64,000 nt of DNA, taken from the NCBI RefSeq assembly GCF_947499065.1, contig NZ_CANMMT010000003.1:310001-374000 (forward strand). The letters are read 5' to 3'. Of the stretch, positions 24,930-34,214 are shown piece after piece. The position numbers and the translations under genes were made by a program. This DNA comes from an uncultured Tenacibaculum sp. (lineage in GTDB: Bacteria > Bacteroidota > Bacteroidia > Flavobacteriales > Flavobacteriaceae). The stretch's first letter is position 1. Every line of letters begins with the position of its first letter. Under the pieces are notes generated by a model. The model had not been told where the DNA came from. It made no database searches and was given only the letters and a program-made list of their open reading frames with translations.

Positions 24930-25220
24930 ATGAGTAACCCTTTAGAAGCAGTTCATTTACTGGAAGATAAGTTGAAAAAACTACTTTCCAATTATGAATT
25001 TTTAAAAGAAGAAAATCAGGTACTGCTTCAAAATAATGCCAAGTTACATATTTTATTAGAAGAGAAAGAGCAACAATTAAAAGCAAGGGATGAAGAATAT
25101 AAATTGCTTAAAGTTGCAAAAACTATAGAAGGTAGTAACGAAAACACGAGAGAAACAAAACTCAAAATAAATGCTTTAGTTCGAGAGATTGATAAATGTA
25201 TTACTCTTTTGAATTCATAA
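24930..25220 (+). CDS. small coiled-coil protein preceding zapA (ZapB-like by size and position)
   Basis: The 96 residues are almost fully helical with heptad leucines (LLEDKLKKLLSNYEFLKEEN, then LLQNNAKLHILLEEKEQQLK), predicting a dimeric coiled coil. Size, composition and position directly before zapA resemble ZapB-type division accessory proteins, but coiled coils do not permit a firm homology call. It probably acts at the division ring. The zapA start follows 13 bases after its stop, so the two are in one transcript. Confidence 0.7.
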   Translation: MSNPLEAVHLLEDKLKKLLSNYEFLKEENQVLLQNNAKLHILLEEKEQQLKARDEEYKLLKVAKTIEGSNENTRETKLKINALVREIDKCITLLNS

Positions 25221-25232
25221 AAAGTTCTTTAC

Positions 25233-25520
25233 ATGGCAAAAATAAAAGTTAATGTAGTAATTGCTGGTAGAACGTATCCGTTGAGTGTGAAAGACACAAA
25301 TGAAGAGGAAGGAATGCGTAAAGCTGCAAAAGATATTAATGAATTGATTGCCAAGTTTGAACAAAATTATGCGGTAGCAGATAAACAAGATGTATTAGCA
25401 ATGTGTGCATTGCAGTATGCGTCTAAAGCAGAAATAGTATCATTAACAAATACTAAAGAAAATACCGAAGTATTACATAAAATAAATGAATTGACTAAGT
25501 TGTTAGAAAATCATTTATAA
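25233..25520 (+). CDS. zapA: cell division protein ZapA
   Basis: The 95-residue protein has the ZapA globular start (IKVNVVIAGRTYPLSVKDTN, then EEGMRKAAKDINELIAKF) followed by a C-terminal coiled coil. ZapA binds and bundles FtsZ filaments at midcell. It is of normal length. The order coiled-coil gene, zapA, 6S-like RNA, rny is typical of Flavobacteriia, which supports the call. Confidence 0.85.
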   Translation: MAKIKVNVVIAGRTYPLSVKDTNEEEGMRKAAKDINELIAKFEQNYAVADKQDVLAMCALQYASKAEIVSLTNTKENTEVLHKINELTKLLENHL

Positions 25521-25549
25521 CGTTCTTTAAAATACATAAATTTAATATT

Positions 25550-25713
25550 ACTGCCTACATTAGTACATTGTTTGTTAAACTCAACACTATTTATTTAGAA
25601 AGGATGAGTCTTGGTTCGTAAAGCATGCCGATTTTACTCGGATCCTTGATAAGCCAGTTAGTCCTAAACTTGTTTTTTGGAGTTTATAAAACCCTATTAA
25701 TGTAGGTTTTTTT
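25550..25713 (+). ncRNA. ssrS: 6S RNA-like non-coding RNA (6S-Flavo type)
   Basis: The 160-base gap between zapA and rny has no reading frame but can form one long hairpin closed by CCTACATTA (25554-25562) pairing with TAATGTAGG (25698-25706), followed by a T run (25707-25713). 6S RNA, which binds RNA polymerase holoenzyme and mimics an open promoter, is encoded near zapA in many bacteria, and a flavobacterial 6S family is known. TTC near 25522 and TATTACTG near 25545 could be its promoter. Confidence 0.7.
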
Positions 25714-25732
25714 ATACAATCAAATCAAAATT

Positions 25733-27298
25733 ATGGAAGGAATATTATTCCCTGTATTAGCAGGGATTATAGGGGTAGCAATAGGATTCTTTATTGCTAA
25801 AATGTTAGAGAAATCTAACGCTAATAAATTAATTCAAGAGACAAAAAAAGAGGCTAAGAATATTGTAAAAGAAGCAAGAGTAGAAGCAGATGCAATAAAA
25901 AAAGATAAAATATTACAAGCCAAAGAAAAGTTTATAGAATTAAAATCTGAACACGAAAAGGTAATTTTATCAAGAGAAAAGAAAGTTTCTGACGTAGAAA
26001 AGAGAATAAGAGATAAAGAAAGTCAAGTTTCTTCAGAATTAGATAAGAATAAAAAATTAAATAAATCACTTGAGAAAAAAGCAGGGGATTTAGATTATAA
26101 ATTAGACTTTTTAGATAAAAAGGAAACTGAATTAGATAAGCTTCATAAGCGCCATGTAGAAATGCTAGAGCAAATCTCAGGTTTATCTGCTGAAGACGCT
26201 AAAACAGAATTAGTAGCTTCGTTAAAAGATGAAGCTAAAGCTGATGCAATGTCTTTTGTACAAGACACTGTAGAAGAGGCAAAAATGACAGCTCAACAAG
26301 AAGCTAGAAAAGTTGTTTTAAATACTATTCAAAGAGTAGGAGTAGAGCAGGCTGTAGAAAACTGTGTGTCTGTATTTAATTTAGAATCTGATGATGTTAA
26401 GGGGCGAATCATTGGTAGAGAAGGACGTAACATACGTGCCTTAGAAGCTGCTACTGGAGTTGAAATTATTGTTGATGATACACCTGAAGCAATTATCTTA
26501 TCTTGTTTTGATCCAGTTCGTAGAGAAATTGCTCGTTTATCAATGCATAAATTGGTAACTGACGGAAGAATTCACCCAGCAAGAATCGAAGAAATTGTAA
26601 AGAAGACCGAGAAGCAAATTGGTCAAGAAATCATAGAAGTAGGTAAACGTACTGTTATTGATTTAGGAATTCATGGGTTACATCCTGAGTTAATTAAAAC
26701 TGTAGGACGTATGAAATATCGTTCTTCTTATGGGCAAAATTTATTACAACACTCTCGTGAAGTAGCTAACCTTTGTGGTATTATGGCTGCTGAGATGGGA
26801 TTGAATGCTAAAGCAGCTAAAAGAGCTGGTTTATTGCACGATATAGGTAAAGTTCCTGAAACTGAAAGTGAATTACCTCACGCATTATTAGGAATGCAAT
26901 GGGCTGAGAAATATGGTGAAAAACCAGATGTATGTAACGCAATTGGAGCACACCACGATGAAATTGAAATGAAGAGTTTATTATCGCCAATAGTACAAGT
27001 ATGTGATGCTATTTCTGGAGCTAGACCAGGTGCTCGTAGACAAGTATTAGATTCTTATATTCAACGTTTAAAAGATTTAGAAGACATTGCTTTTGGATTT
27101 AATGGAGTTCAAAAAGCTTATGCAATTCAAGCTGGACGTGAATTAAGAGTTATGGTTGAGAGTGCTAAAGTAAATGATGCTAAAGCTGCTGAGTTATCAT
27201 TTAATATTTCACAAAAAATTCAAAATGATATGACGTATCCAGGGCAAGTTAAAGTAACTGTAATACGAGAAACAAGAGCTGTTAATGTAGCTAAATAA
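25733..27298 (+). CDS. rny: ribonuclease Y
   Basis: The 521 residues have the full RNase Y plan. An N-terminal membrane helix (residues 3-24) and a long charged coiled coil (about 30-190) come first. A KH domain follows with [15 protein letters not shown] (near 225-240), then an HD domain with [10 protein letters not shown] (near 366-375) and GAHHDEIE. RNase Y is a membrane-anchored endonuclease that starts mRNA decay. The HD metal residues are intact. Confidence 0.95.
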   Translation: MEGILFPVLAGIIGVAIGFFIAKMLEKSNANKLIQETKKEAKNIVKEARVEADAIKKDKILQAKEKFIELKSEHEKVILSREKKVSDVEKRIRDKESQVSSELDKNKKLNKSLEKKAGDLDYKLDFLDKKETELDKLHKRHVEMLEQISGLSAEDAKTELVASLKDEAKADAMSFVQDTVEEAKMTAQQEARKVVLNTIQRVGVEQAVENCVSVFNLESDDVKGRIIGREGRNIRALEAATGVEIIVDDTPEAIILSCFDPVRREIARLSMHKLVTDGRIHPARIEEIVKKTEKQIGQEIIEVGKRTVIDLGIHGLHPELIKTVGRMKYRSSYGQNLLQHSREVANLCGIMAAEMGLNAKAAKRAGLLHDIGKVPETESELPHALLGMQWAEKYGEKPDVCNAIGAHHDEIEMKSLLSPIVQVCDAISGARPGARRQVLDSYIQRLKDLEDIAFGFNGVQKAYAIQAGRELRVMVESAKVNDAKAAELSFNISQKIQNDMTYPGQVKVTVIRETRAVNVAK

Positions 27299-27316
27299 TT
27301 AATAGCTTAATCAATA

Positions 27317-27350
27317 AAAAAAAGCCTCATCATTTGATGAGGCTTTTTTT
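27317..27350. terminator. bidirectional terminator between rny and the convergent gene
   Basis: AAAAAAAGCCTCATC (27317-27331) and GATGAGGCTTTTTTT (27336-27350) form a perfect 15-bp stem with a 4-base loop and T runs for both strands. Confidence 0.85.
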
Positions 27351-27352
27351 TA

Positions 27353-28081
27353 TTATCTATTTCTTCTTGATTTTCCTTTTTGTTCTGGAGTTGCTTTGAA
27401 GTATAAATCGTCATTGTGATTTCTCCTTTGCTTACGTCTTTTAATAATTCTACTTCTCTTACCAATTTTTGCATTTGGTACTGCTCTGTAATAATAGAAG
27501 TCATTATCTTCTTTAAATTGACGGTAGTTTCTTCTAAAATTTCTCTTATAGAAATATACATCATCGTAATCAAAAACACCTCCGATATTAATATCAATAT
27601 CTATGTTGTCGTTATAATATACGTCATCTCCACAGTACTCATCGAATTTTACATTTCCATAAAATCTTGGATTTCCCCAACGATCGTATCTAATTGTTAA
27701 ATTACCTACTTTAGATAATTGTCCAAAACGATACCTTATATAAACACTACCAATTCGTTTTACATTTCCTCTGCTATCATAGTTTATAAAAGTATTACCT
27801 ACACGTCTTACTCTACCTTTGAAGTCACGTTCAATTCTAACACCACGGTTTACTCTAGTACGTCTACCATAATAGTCTACATATCTCGTGTTTTTATAGT
27901 GAGTGTTAAAGTCAAAATCACCATTTAAAAATACATGAAATTGTACCCCTCTTTCTACGAAGGTAACTACATCGTCATAGCGATTTGTAACCCCAATTTT
28001 GCTAGTTGATTTGTTTGTGTTATTAGCGTTTACTGTTGCTAATGACATGATTGCTAATAAAAAAAGTATCCCTGTTCTCAT
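27353..28081 (-). CDS. secreted hypothetical protein with Tyr/Arg/Asp repeats (242 aa)
   Basis: A signal peptide (residues 1-19, ending TVNA) precedes strands in a repeated pattern: FINYDSRGNVKRIGSVYIRY, then RFGQLSKVGNLTIRYDRWGN. Each unit is about 21 residues with YD..G...R(I/V)G. The tail is highly basic (KRSRIIKRRKQRR). I recognise no family. The beta-repeat pattern resembles text-repeat exported proteins and suggests a periplasmic or surface role. Confidence 0.7.
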   Translation of the reverse strand: MRTGILFLLAIMSLATVNANNTNKSTSKIGVTNRYDDVVTFVERGVQFHVFLNGDFDFNTHYKNTRYVDYYGRRTRVNRGVRIERDFKGRVRRVGNTFINYDSRGNVKRIGSVYIRYRFGQLSKVGNLTIRYDRWGNPRFYGNVKFDEYCGDDVYYNDNIDIDINIGGVFDYDDVYFYKRNFRRNYRQFKEDNDFYYYRAVPNAKIGKRSRIIKRRKQRRNHNDDLYFKATPEQKGKSRRNR

Positions 28082-28321
28082 AATTGCTAATTTTAGGGTT
28101 ATGCTTACTCTGTTCGCTTTTCGGCTTCCGCGTTTGAAGTGTAATTTTCAAAGAGCGTGCCAAAAAAATGAAGAAACAAGTTATCGTGACTTTTTAAGAG
28201 AAGAAATGTGTTTTTATTTATTTGATAATGAGTTGTTTGATAAATTTTACAAAAATATTTTATGAGTACTTGTAAAAAGCTCTATATTTATACGACACAC
28301 TTGAAAAATTTAGATTTACCA

Positions 28322-28813
28322 ATGATTGATGCAATTGAGAAAAACTTACAAAGAGGAGTTAAGTTATTAAATTCTATTACCGATGAACAATATAGTGATA
28401 AGAATGTTCCTCCTTATTATTCAAGTATAGGAGCAAACATGCGTCATATTTTAGATGTTTTTGCGTGCATTTTTAGTGGTTTAGATACAAATTGTGTTGA
28501 TTTTTCTAATAGAGAGCGTAATCAATTAGCGGAAGAAAAAACAGCGGCAGGTATTGAATACTTTAATAGTGTAATTTGCCAATTGCATTCTTTGAATCCT
28601 GATGATTTCAATAAAATTATTTCTGTTACTGATGATTTGGGAACTGGTAAAGTAACTACTAATTATACTTTAGCGAGTGCTTTGGCTCAAGCTCATAGTC
28701 ATGCAATACATCATTTTGCAAGTATTGGTTTTATTATTAATCAATTAGATATAGAACTACCAGATCCTGATTTTGGTTATAATCCAACAACACCTAAGAG
28801 AGCTGTCTCTTAA
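28322..28813 (+). CDS. DinB-like family protein (flavobacterial)
   Basis: From the ATG at 28322 the protein starts MIDAIEKNLQRGVKLLNSIT and has the DinB-like histidines: GANMRHILDVF (near residue 40) and AQAHSHAIHHFASIG (near 135-150). The frame is open 20 codons further up, but that part looks non-coding and unlike family N-termini, so I choose the inner start. The reaction is unknown. It converges with the T9SS-sorted gene, with only 15 bases between the stops. Confidence 0.75.
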   Translation: MIDAIEKNLQRGVKLLNSITDEQYSDKNVPPYYSSIGANMRHILDVFACIFSGLDTNCVDFSNRERNQLAEEKTAAGIEYFNSVICQLHSLNPDDFNKIISVTDDLGTGKVTTNYTLASALAQAHSHAIHHFASIGFIINQLDIELPDPDFGYNPTTPKRAVS

Positions 28814-28828
28814 GTGTTGAATTTGTTT

Positions 28829-29983
28829 TTATCTTTGGATGTATACCCATCCTTTTTGTGTTTTACTTAATGTATCGTTACCAAACTTTAAAGTGTAGAA
28901 GTAAGTTCCAACTGGTAAATCATCGTTAGTATTTACTGTAGCTCTTCCAGAAGACTTTCCATTCCAATCGTTTTTATAATCAGTTGTTTTGTAAACTAGA
29001 TTTCCCCATCTGTTGTAAACTTCTAATTCGCTTTTGTTATACTGCTCTAATCCTTCGAATACTAAAGTTTCGTTAGTGCTATCTCCATTAGGAGTGAATA
29101 TGATGTTTACATCATCTAACTTACCATCAGTAACTCCAGCACCTATAGTAATGATTTCATAATCATTAGGGATAAACTCGTTAGAAGTTACCTGACCAGA
29201 AGTTAAGTTACCTGATACATCACTACTTCCAAGGTCCATCCATTTGTTTTCAGTTTTGCTCCACCCAACAACTTTTAATTCTTCTACGTTATTAGTTATA
29301 GCTGTAATATCACTTTGACTATCCCAAGTTAATGTAACTGTTGTTTTGTTAGTTCCTTTTAAGTTCCAAAATTCTAATTGACTAATGTTTTCTATAAAAG
29401 CTTGCTTTTGATTTGTAACAAAAGTTTGACTTAAAGTAGTTGATGAATTAGGGTCTTCATTAAAATAAGCTCCTTTAAAAGTAGTGTTTTGGTTTTGAGC
29501 AGGAACAATCATTGGTCTTAATTTGTTGTCAGCTCCAATAGGAAAAACAAATTCTTCAGTTCCAGAAACAGCAGCATATCCATCAACATGTCTGTTATCA
29601 TCTTCACCAGCATAAAAATCATGTTGAATAAAATCTAAAGAAACATTAGCATTTGATTTTGGAGTAACAACCTTTCCATTTATAAAGCTTAATTCATTAG
29701 TTACTCCTAAAGAGTTTTTAAGTTCTACATTATTAGTAGCATCTATTTCTACATTTTGAAAAGTAGCTTTGTTACTTCCAGAAACAGTTATTGTTTCATT
29801 ATTGCTGTAAAAACCAGCTAAACCTTCATTGTTATTGTCAAGAGTACCATCATTAGTTAAATTAGTATGAAAACCAACGCTAGCGTTTGTGTGCATTTTT
29901 ACATTACCAAAGTTGTGAAATGCAGTTTGAGCACCTACAGAATATGTAAATAATAATACGGCTATTTTAGTTATTGTTTTCAT
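28829..29983 (-). CDS. T9SS type B-sorted surface protein, paralogue 1
   Basis: A signal peptide (residues 1-18) is followed by a beta-rich region with short strand repeats (TNDGTLDNNNEGLAGFYSNN). The C-terminal 95 residues are the gliding-motility-type (CHU_C, type B) sorting domain: IIFTPNGDSTNETLVFEGL, YNRWGNLVY and GTYFYTLKF, ending GWVYIQR. Such domains direct export through the type IX system and attachment or release at the outer membrane. It is a tandem duplicate of the gene at 30208, with nearly the same length and sequence. Confidence 0.9.
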   Translation of the reverse strand: MKTITKIAVLLFTYSVGAQTAFHNFGNVKMHTNASVGFHTNLTNDGTLDNNNEGLAGFYSNNETITVSGSNKATFQNVEIDATNNVELKNSLGVTNELSFINGKVVTPKSNANVSLDFIQHDFYAGEDDNRHVDGYAAVSGTEEFVFPIGADNKLRPMIVPAQNQNTTFKGAYFNEDPNSSTTLSQTFVTNQKQAFIENISQLEFWNLKGTNKTTVTLTWDSQSDITAITNNVEELKVVGWSKTENKWMDLGSSDVSGNLTSGQVTSNEFIPNDYEIITIGAGVTDGKLDDVNIIFTPNGDSTNETLVFEGLEQYNKSELEVYNRWGNLVYKTTDYKNDWNGKSSGRATVNTNDDLPVGTYFYTLKFGNDTLSKTQKGWVYIQR

Positions 29984-30136
29984 AATTATTGATTTAAAAT
30001 GGTTATTGTTATGTAAATGTTTCTTTGTATTTACACTTCAAAGATGCTTCAAATCAATAAGGATTAATGGCGGTTTTAGTTGAACTGTGTTTTTCTGCCG
30101 ATTAACGAATTTGACTAGAAAAAATAAGGTCAAAAA

Positions 30137-30166
30137 AATACCATTTAACGTACGTTAAATGGTATT
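30137..30166. promoter_or_regulatory. perfect 30-bp palindrome upstream of T9SS paralogue 1
   Basis: AATACCATTTAACGT and its exact inverse meet without a loop. The core TTTAACGTACGTTAAA is nearly repeated at 31562-31579 in the same place relative to the paralogue (about 170 versus 210 bases before the start). It could be a regulator site or a terminator of the upstream gene; the shared position favours a regulator. Confidence 0.5.
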
Positions 30167-30207
30167 CATATAAGTTTTAAATATTTTAAAATTATGTTGA
30201 AGTTGTT

Positions 30208-31362
30208 CTATCTTTGGATATAAACCCAACCTTTTTGTGTTTTACTTAATGAATCGTTACCGAATTTTAAAGTGTAGAAATAAGTTCCAACTGGTAAATC
30301 ATCATTAGAGTTTATTGTAGCTCTTCCCGATGATTTTCCTTTCCAATCGTTTTTATAATCAGATGTTTTGTAAACAATGTTTCCCCACCTGTTATAAATT
30401 TCTAACACATTTCTATTGTATTGTTCTAATCCTTCAAAGACTAAAGTTTCATTTGTACTATCTCCATTAGGAGTAAATATGATATTTACATCATCTAATT
30501 CACCATCAGCAACTCCAGCACCTATAGTAATGATTTCATAATCATCAGGAATAAACTCGTTAGAAGTTACTTGACCAGAAGTTAAGTTACCTGATACATT
30601 ACTATTTCCAAGATTCATCCATTTGTTTTCAGTTTTGCTCCAACCTACAACTTTTAACTCAGCAACATTATTGGCTATAGCAGCAATATCACTTTGGTTA
30701 TCCCAAGTTAATGTGACTGTTGTTTTGTTTGCTCCGTTTAAATCCCAAAATTCAAGTTGACTTATGTTTTCTATAAAAACTTGCTTTTGATTTGTTAAAA
30801 ATGTTTGAGTAAATGTAGTTGGTGAATTTGGGTCTTCACTAAAATAAGCACCTTTAAAAGTAGTGTTTAGGTTTTGAGTAGGAATAATCATTGGTCTTAA
30901 TCTATTGTCGTCACCAATAGGGAAAATAAATTCTTCAGTTCCAGAAACAGCAGCATATCCATCAACATGTCTGTTATCATCTTCGCCAGCATAAAAATCA
31001 TGTTGAATAAAATCTAAAGATATACTAGTATCCGATTTTGGAGTGATAACCTTTCCATTTATAAAGCTTAATTCATTAGTGATTCCTAAAGAACTTCTAA
31101 GTTCTAAATCGTTATTAGTATCTATCTCTACATTATAAAAGATAGCCTTATTATTTCCAGATACTATTCTTGTTTCATTATTACTATAAAAACCAACTAA
31201 TCCAACATTGTCATCATCAAGAGTACCATCATTAGTTAAATCAGTATGAAAACCAATGCTAGCGTTTGTGTGCATTTTTACATTACCAAAATTGTGAAAT
31301 GCAGTTTGAGCACTTATAGAATAAGTAAATATTAATATGGTTATTTTAATTATCGTCTTCAT
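30208..31362 (-). CDS. T9SS type B-sorted surface protein, paralogue 2
   Basis: Same length (384 residues) and domain order as the neighbour at 28829: signal peptide, beta-rich region, and the type B sorting domain at the end (IIFTPNGDSTNETLVFEGL, YNRWGNIVYKTSDY, GWVYIQR). Most differences lie in the middle third (about residues 20-260), while the C-terminal domain is nearly unchanged. The pair arose by tandem duplication. The exposed middle is where a surface protein would diverge. Confidence 0.9.
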   Translation of the reverse strand: MKTIIKITILIFTYSISAQTAFHNFGNVKMHTNASIGFHTDLTNDGTLDDDNVGLVGFYSNNETRIVSGNNKAIFYNVEIDTNNDLELRSSLGITNELSFINGKVITPKSDTSISLDFIQHDFYAGEDDNRHVDGYAAVSGTEEFIFPIGDDNRLRPMIIPTQNLNTTFKGAYFSEDPNSPTTFTQTFLTNQKQVFIENISQLEFWDLNGANKTTVTLTWDNQSDIAAIANNVAELKVVGWSKTENKWMNLGNSNVSGNLTSGQVTSNEFIPDDYEIITIGAGVADGELDDVNIIFTPNGDSTNETLVFEGLEQYNRNVLEIYNRWGNIVYKTSDYKNDWKGKSSGRATINSNDDLPVGTYFYTLKFGNDSLSKTQKGWVYIQR

Positions 31363-31905
31363 AATACCACTGTATTAAATCTTCATTTAGTTAAAAACCA
31401 CATGGTTGTCGTTTTGTAACTGTCCTCATTACACAGAGATGCATAATTCCTACGTATGCTTCAAAATTGCTATGATTCAATTAAGTTTGAGACATAGATT
31501 GGTTGAAGTATATCTTTCTTCTGGCTAGTGGATTCGTCTTTATAATAAGGTTTTACTGTTTTTTTAACGTATGTTAAAAGATATTCCAGTTAAGTATTAA
31601 CTGAATTTCAAACACAAAGCATATGTAATAATTATGATAACACCCGCATGTTATTATAGTTTTTCTATATACTTTCAGACGAAAATATTTTAATAGTTAG
31701 GTAAACTATTCTTGAAGTAGTAGTAGGTTTATGTGCATTAAATGTTATAATTTTTTTAAGAGGATTAAACTTTTAATTTTGAAGCTGCAAAAGTAATATG
31801 TTTTTTTGAGACTCTTGCGCTTTTATTTGTTAAAATTTTGTTTAACTAATAGATCTTTAACTAGTTAAGATTGTGTGTTGTGTAAATTGATGCTAAAAAT
31901 TATGT
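31363..31905. other. 543-base intergenic region upstream of paralogue 2
   Basis: I see no gene. It holds the palindromic motif TTTTAACGTATGTTAAAA at 31562-31579 (arms of 7 around GTAT), which matches the core of the palindrome at 30137-30166. The rest is AT-rich with no clear terminator or RNA. Confidence 0.6.
31562..31579. promoter_or_regulatory. inverted-repeat motif upstream of T9SS paralogue 2
   Basis: TTTTAAC GTAT GTTAAAA is a perfect inverted repeat with a 4-base centre. It shares TTTAACGTAYGTTAAA with the palindrome upstream of paralogue 1. Confidence 0.5.
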
Positions 31906-33261
31906 TTATTTATAAGCTGTGTAAATTACTAATAAATCTTCGTTTAAAACATCATTTCTCCTAGCAGTAGGTCCTATTGTTCCCAAAGAATAGGCTACAT
32001 TAAGTCTAAATCCATTTGATAAAAAAGTATTTAAAGAAGCTGTAATCTTCCCTAAATCATCACCGTTTTGACTTCCATATCTAATTCCTATACAATTTGA
32101 ATTAGAAGCATAACGGGAGATGTCATTTATCGAATTTCCGTGTCCCCCAACATAGATAACTTGTTGTGTAAAAGGCGCCCCAGTGTCTCTTACAAAACCA
32201 TTCATTGTCCCGAATGAATTATTAATCCATGCATTGTTGTTTCCAACCCCATTATCATTATCAATATTAGCTGACTCAACATTTGCGTGAGCTGTAAATG
32301 TTATTTGTGAAGGTTGAAAAGGTAGTCCTGTTATATCTTGCGTAAATGTAGCTGAACCTCCGCCAGGACCGTTAATAATAAATGAACCAACAAAAACAGT
32401 AGGGCCTAAATAAACTCCTCCGTTAGCTCCTGTGGTTATTTGATTATCGGTTTCAGCTGCAATTAATTCTTTTTTTTCAACAACACCAGTTGCTGTTGCT
32501 GTTAAAATGTTATTATTAGTGGTAACTGTAGAGATGTCCCTAACTCTAAGTTTACCATTAACATCTAAACGTTCAGTAGGTGCGTCAGTATTTAAACCAA
32601 CGTGTCCATTGTTGTTTAAAATGTTGAATGTTTCATCATGCCATGTACCATCATTTCTAGTGATGTAAAAGGCATCAGTATTTCTTCTTCCGAAAGCAAA
32701 TTTTGCTACTCCGGCATTTTCAAAAGTAAAGGTATTAAATCCACCATCAGTGTCATTGAAATTAATATCGGGTTCTGTCCCTTGAACACGAATAATTCCA
32801 ACCCCATCAGCTAAGTCTCTACTAATATGAAGAGGGCTAGTAGCTCCCGCTATTCCTAAGCCGACATATTGGTTTGATTGGTTTATTCTCATAGCCTCTA
32901 TATTATTTGTCCTAAGTGCTAAATCTTGTCCGTCACTGGTTCCTAGGAAGTTAGTCGTAGAATTTGTTCCAGCATTACCAGTTAATGACCAAAAATTATT
33001 AGCTAATGATAACCAAGTTGTTCCATCCCATACTTTTATGGTGTTTGGTGCTGTGCTTGTATCGAACCAAATATCATTTTCTACTGCAACTGGAGTAGGG
33101 GTGTTTGGATCTGTTGCAGAGGTATAAACATTATTGTTATTTACCGTGTTTACAGTTCCTTTTTTATCAACTACATTGATTTCTTGAGATTGTGTTGAAA
33201 TGGTAAATGTTAACAATAAAATTGTAACTATAAACTTTAGTATGTTACTAGAGTGAATCAT
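31906..33261 (-). CDS. secreted fibre-like protein (451 aa)
   Basis: A signal peptide (about residues 1-24) is followed by the module VVDKKGTVNTVNNNNVYTS, then DIWFDTSTAPNTIKVWDGTTW (about 70-90). This module recurs in the proteins at 34215 and 35796. The centre has tail-fibre-like repeats (EAMRINQSNQYVGLG, NGHVGLNTDAPTERLDVNGK), as in phage fibre and Bacteroidota surface proteins where a C-terminal chaperone or trimerising part follows. The last 170 residues are a separate beta domain. I infer a trimeric surface fibre; this has not been shown. Confidence 0.65.
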   Translation of the reverse strand: MIHSSNILKFIVTILLLTFTISTQSQEINVVDKKGTVNTVNNNNVYTSATDPNTPTPVAVENDIWFDTSTAPNTIKVWDGTTWLSLANNFWSLTGNAGTNSTTNFLGTSDGQDLALRTNNIEAMRINQSNQYVGLGIAGATSPLHISRDLADGVGIIRVQGTEPDINFNDTDGGFNTFTFENAGVAKFAFGRRNTDAFYITRNDGTWHDETFNILNNNGHVGLNTDAPTERLDVNGKLRVRDISTVTTNNNILTATATGVVEKKELIAAETDNQITTGANGGVYLGPTVFVGSFIINGPGGGSATFTQDITGLPFQPSQITFTAHANVESANIDNDNGVGNNNAWINNSFGTMNGFVRDTGAPFTQQVIYVGGHGNSINDISRYASNSNCIGIRYGSQNGDDLGKITASLNTFLSNGFRLNVAYSLGTIGPTARRNDVLNEDLLVIYTAYK

Positions 33262-33298
33262 AAATTTTTAAACAATGTTTATTTTTAATGATTATAAA

Positions 33299-34204
33299 TT
33301 AAATTCCCCAAAATGTGATTGCATTTTGTTCTATTTCTTGTATTTGTGCTGTTGTAATGTCTCTGTTGTACATTATAAATTCTGTAAAACTAGTTCTTGC
33401 GTGATTTCCTGTTTGATTACCATTGGCCCATCCAATTGTAAAATCTTCTGTCCGGGTACACCTACCATTATTGTAAACTCCATTAAATCGCTGTGTTCCC
33501 CCAGAACGAGCAATTGTATTGGTGTTTGTTTTCATAAAAGTATATATTTCCCAAACATTATTGTTTGAATTATTGATAAAAGAACGTGTGGCATTACAGC
33601 AAACACCGGGATCAAAATAAAGCCTTCCATTACCCCAATTTATGTGAGTGGCCCATCTATTGGCGTTAGTTAATACACCAAAAGAGTGTTGATAATTATT
33701 TGTAGCCCTTGCTATTGTAATTACTGTTCCTTCATCTCCAGCATTGGTAACATCTTGAATTCCGTTAGGTGTATCAATAAGTAAATGGTCATTTGATCCA
33801 TCTCCTTGAAAATAAGGATTACTTGTGTCTGGATAAAATCGAGGTTGTCGATTTCTTGTTGTTTGAATAGCGTCTCTGCCTAATCCACTTTGATCGTACC
33901 ATGTGTGGATAAAAACATTGCTTCCGCCTCGCCAAGCATTTATAGCAGCTATGTCTACAATATCATTATCTCCCCATGTAAAGTCTTGCTCAGCATTATC
34001 TCCAGCTCTTCTTAGTCTAACTAAAGGACCATTATAGTCGCTTTCAATAACTCTCATTGAAAAAGCAAAACTGATATTTCCTAAATTTTCATCAAGTATA
34101 TGATGAGGCTTCATTGTAGGAAAGTTATTGTATTTTACTATTTGGCTGTAAGTAAAGGAGTAAATACAACAAAAAAAGAATAAAATAATTTTTTGTTTAA
34201 TCAT
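33299..34204 (-). CDS. secreted concanavalin-A-like (LamG / arabinofuranosidase-type) domain protein
   Basis: A signal peptide (1-20) precedes SFAFSMRVIESDYNGPLVRL, the residues RRAGDNAEQDFTW, and then FIHTWYDQSGLGRDAIQ. This is the ConA-like fold seen at the front of alpha-L-arabinofuranosidase B-type and many phage or surface lectin-like proteins. The C-terminus (FTEFIMYNRDITTAQIQEIE) is the usual end of a LamG-like domain. There are no clear catalytic acidic residues, so I infer binding rather than hydrolysis. It lies 10 bases from the next gene. Confidence 0.7.
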   Translation of the reverse strand: MIKQKIILFFFCCIYSFTYSQIVKYNNFPTMKPHHILDENLGNISFAFSMRVIESDYNGPLVRLRRAGDNAEQDFTWGDNDIVDIAAINAWRGGSNVFIHTWYDQSGLGRDAIQTTRNRQPRFYPDTSNPYFQGDGSNDHLLIDTPNGIQDVTNAGDEGTVITIARATNNYQHSFGVLTNANRWATHINWGNGRLYFDPGVCCNATRSFINNSNNNVWEIYTFMKTNTNTIARSGGTQRFNGVYNNGRCTRTEDFTIGWANGNQTGNHARTSFTEFIMYNRDITTAQIQEIEQNAITFWGI

Positions 34205-34214
34205 AATATTTGAT

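Noticed and set aside
27307..27597. Frame overlapping the secreted repeat protein in another phase
   Set aside because: It runs through the terminator and inside a signal-peptide-bearing gene; low-complexity residues and no start context.
33299..34204. Active arabinofuranosidase
   Set aside because: Only the ConA-like fold pattern matches; the usual catalytic acidic residues could not be located, and no carbohydrate-utilisation genes are adjacent.
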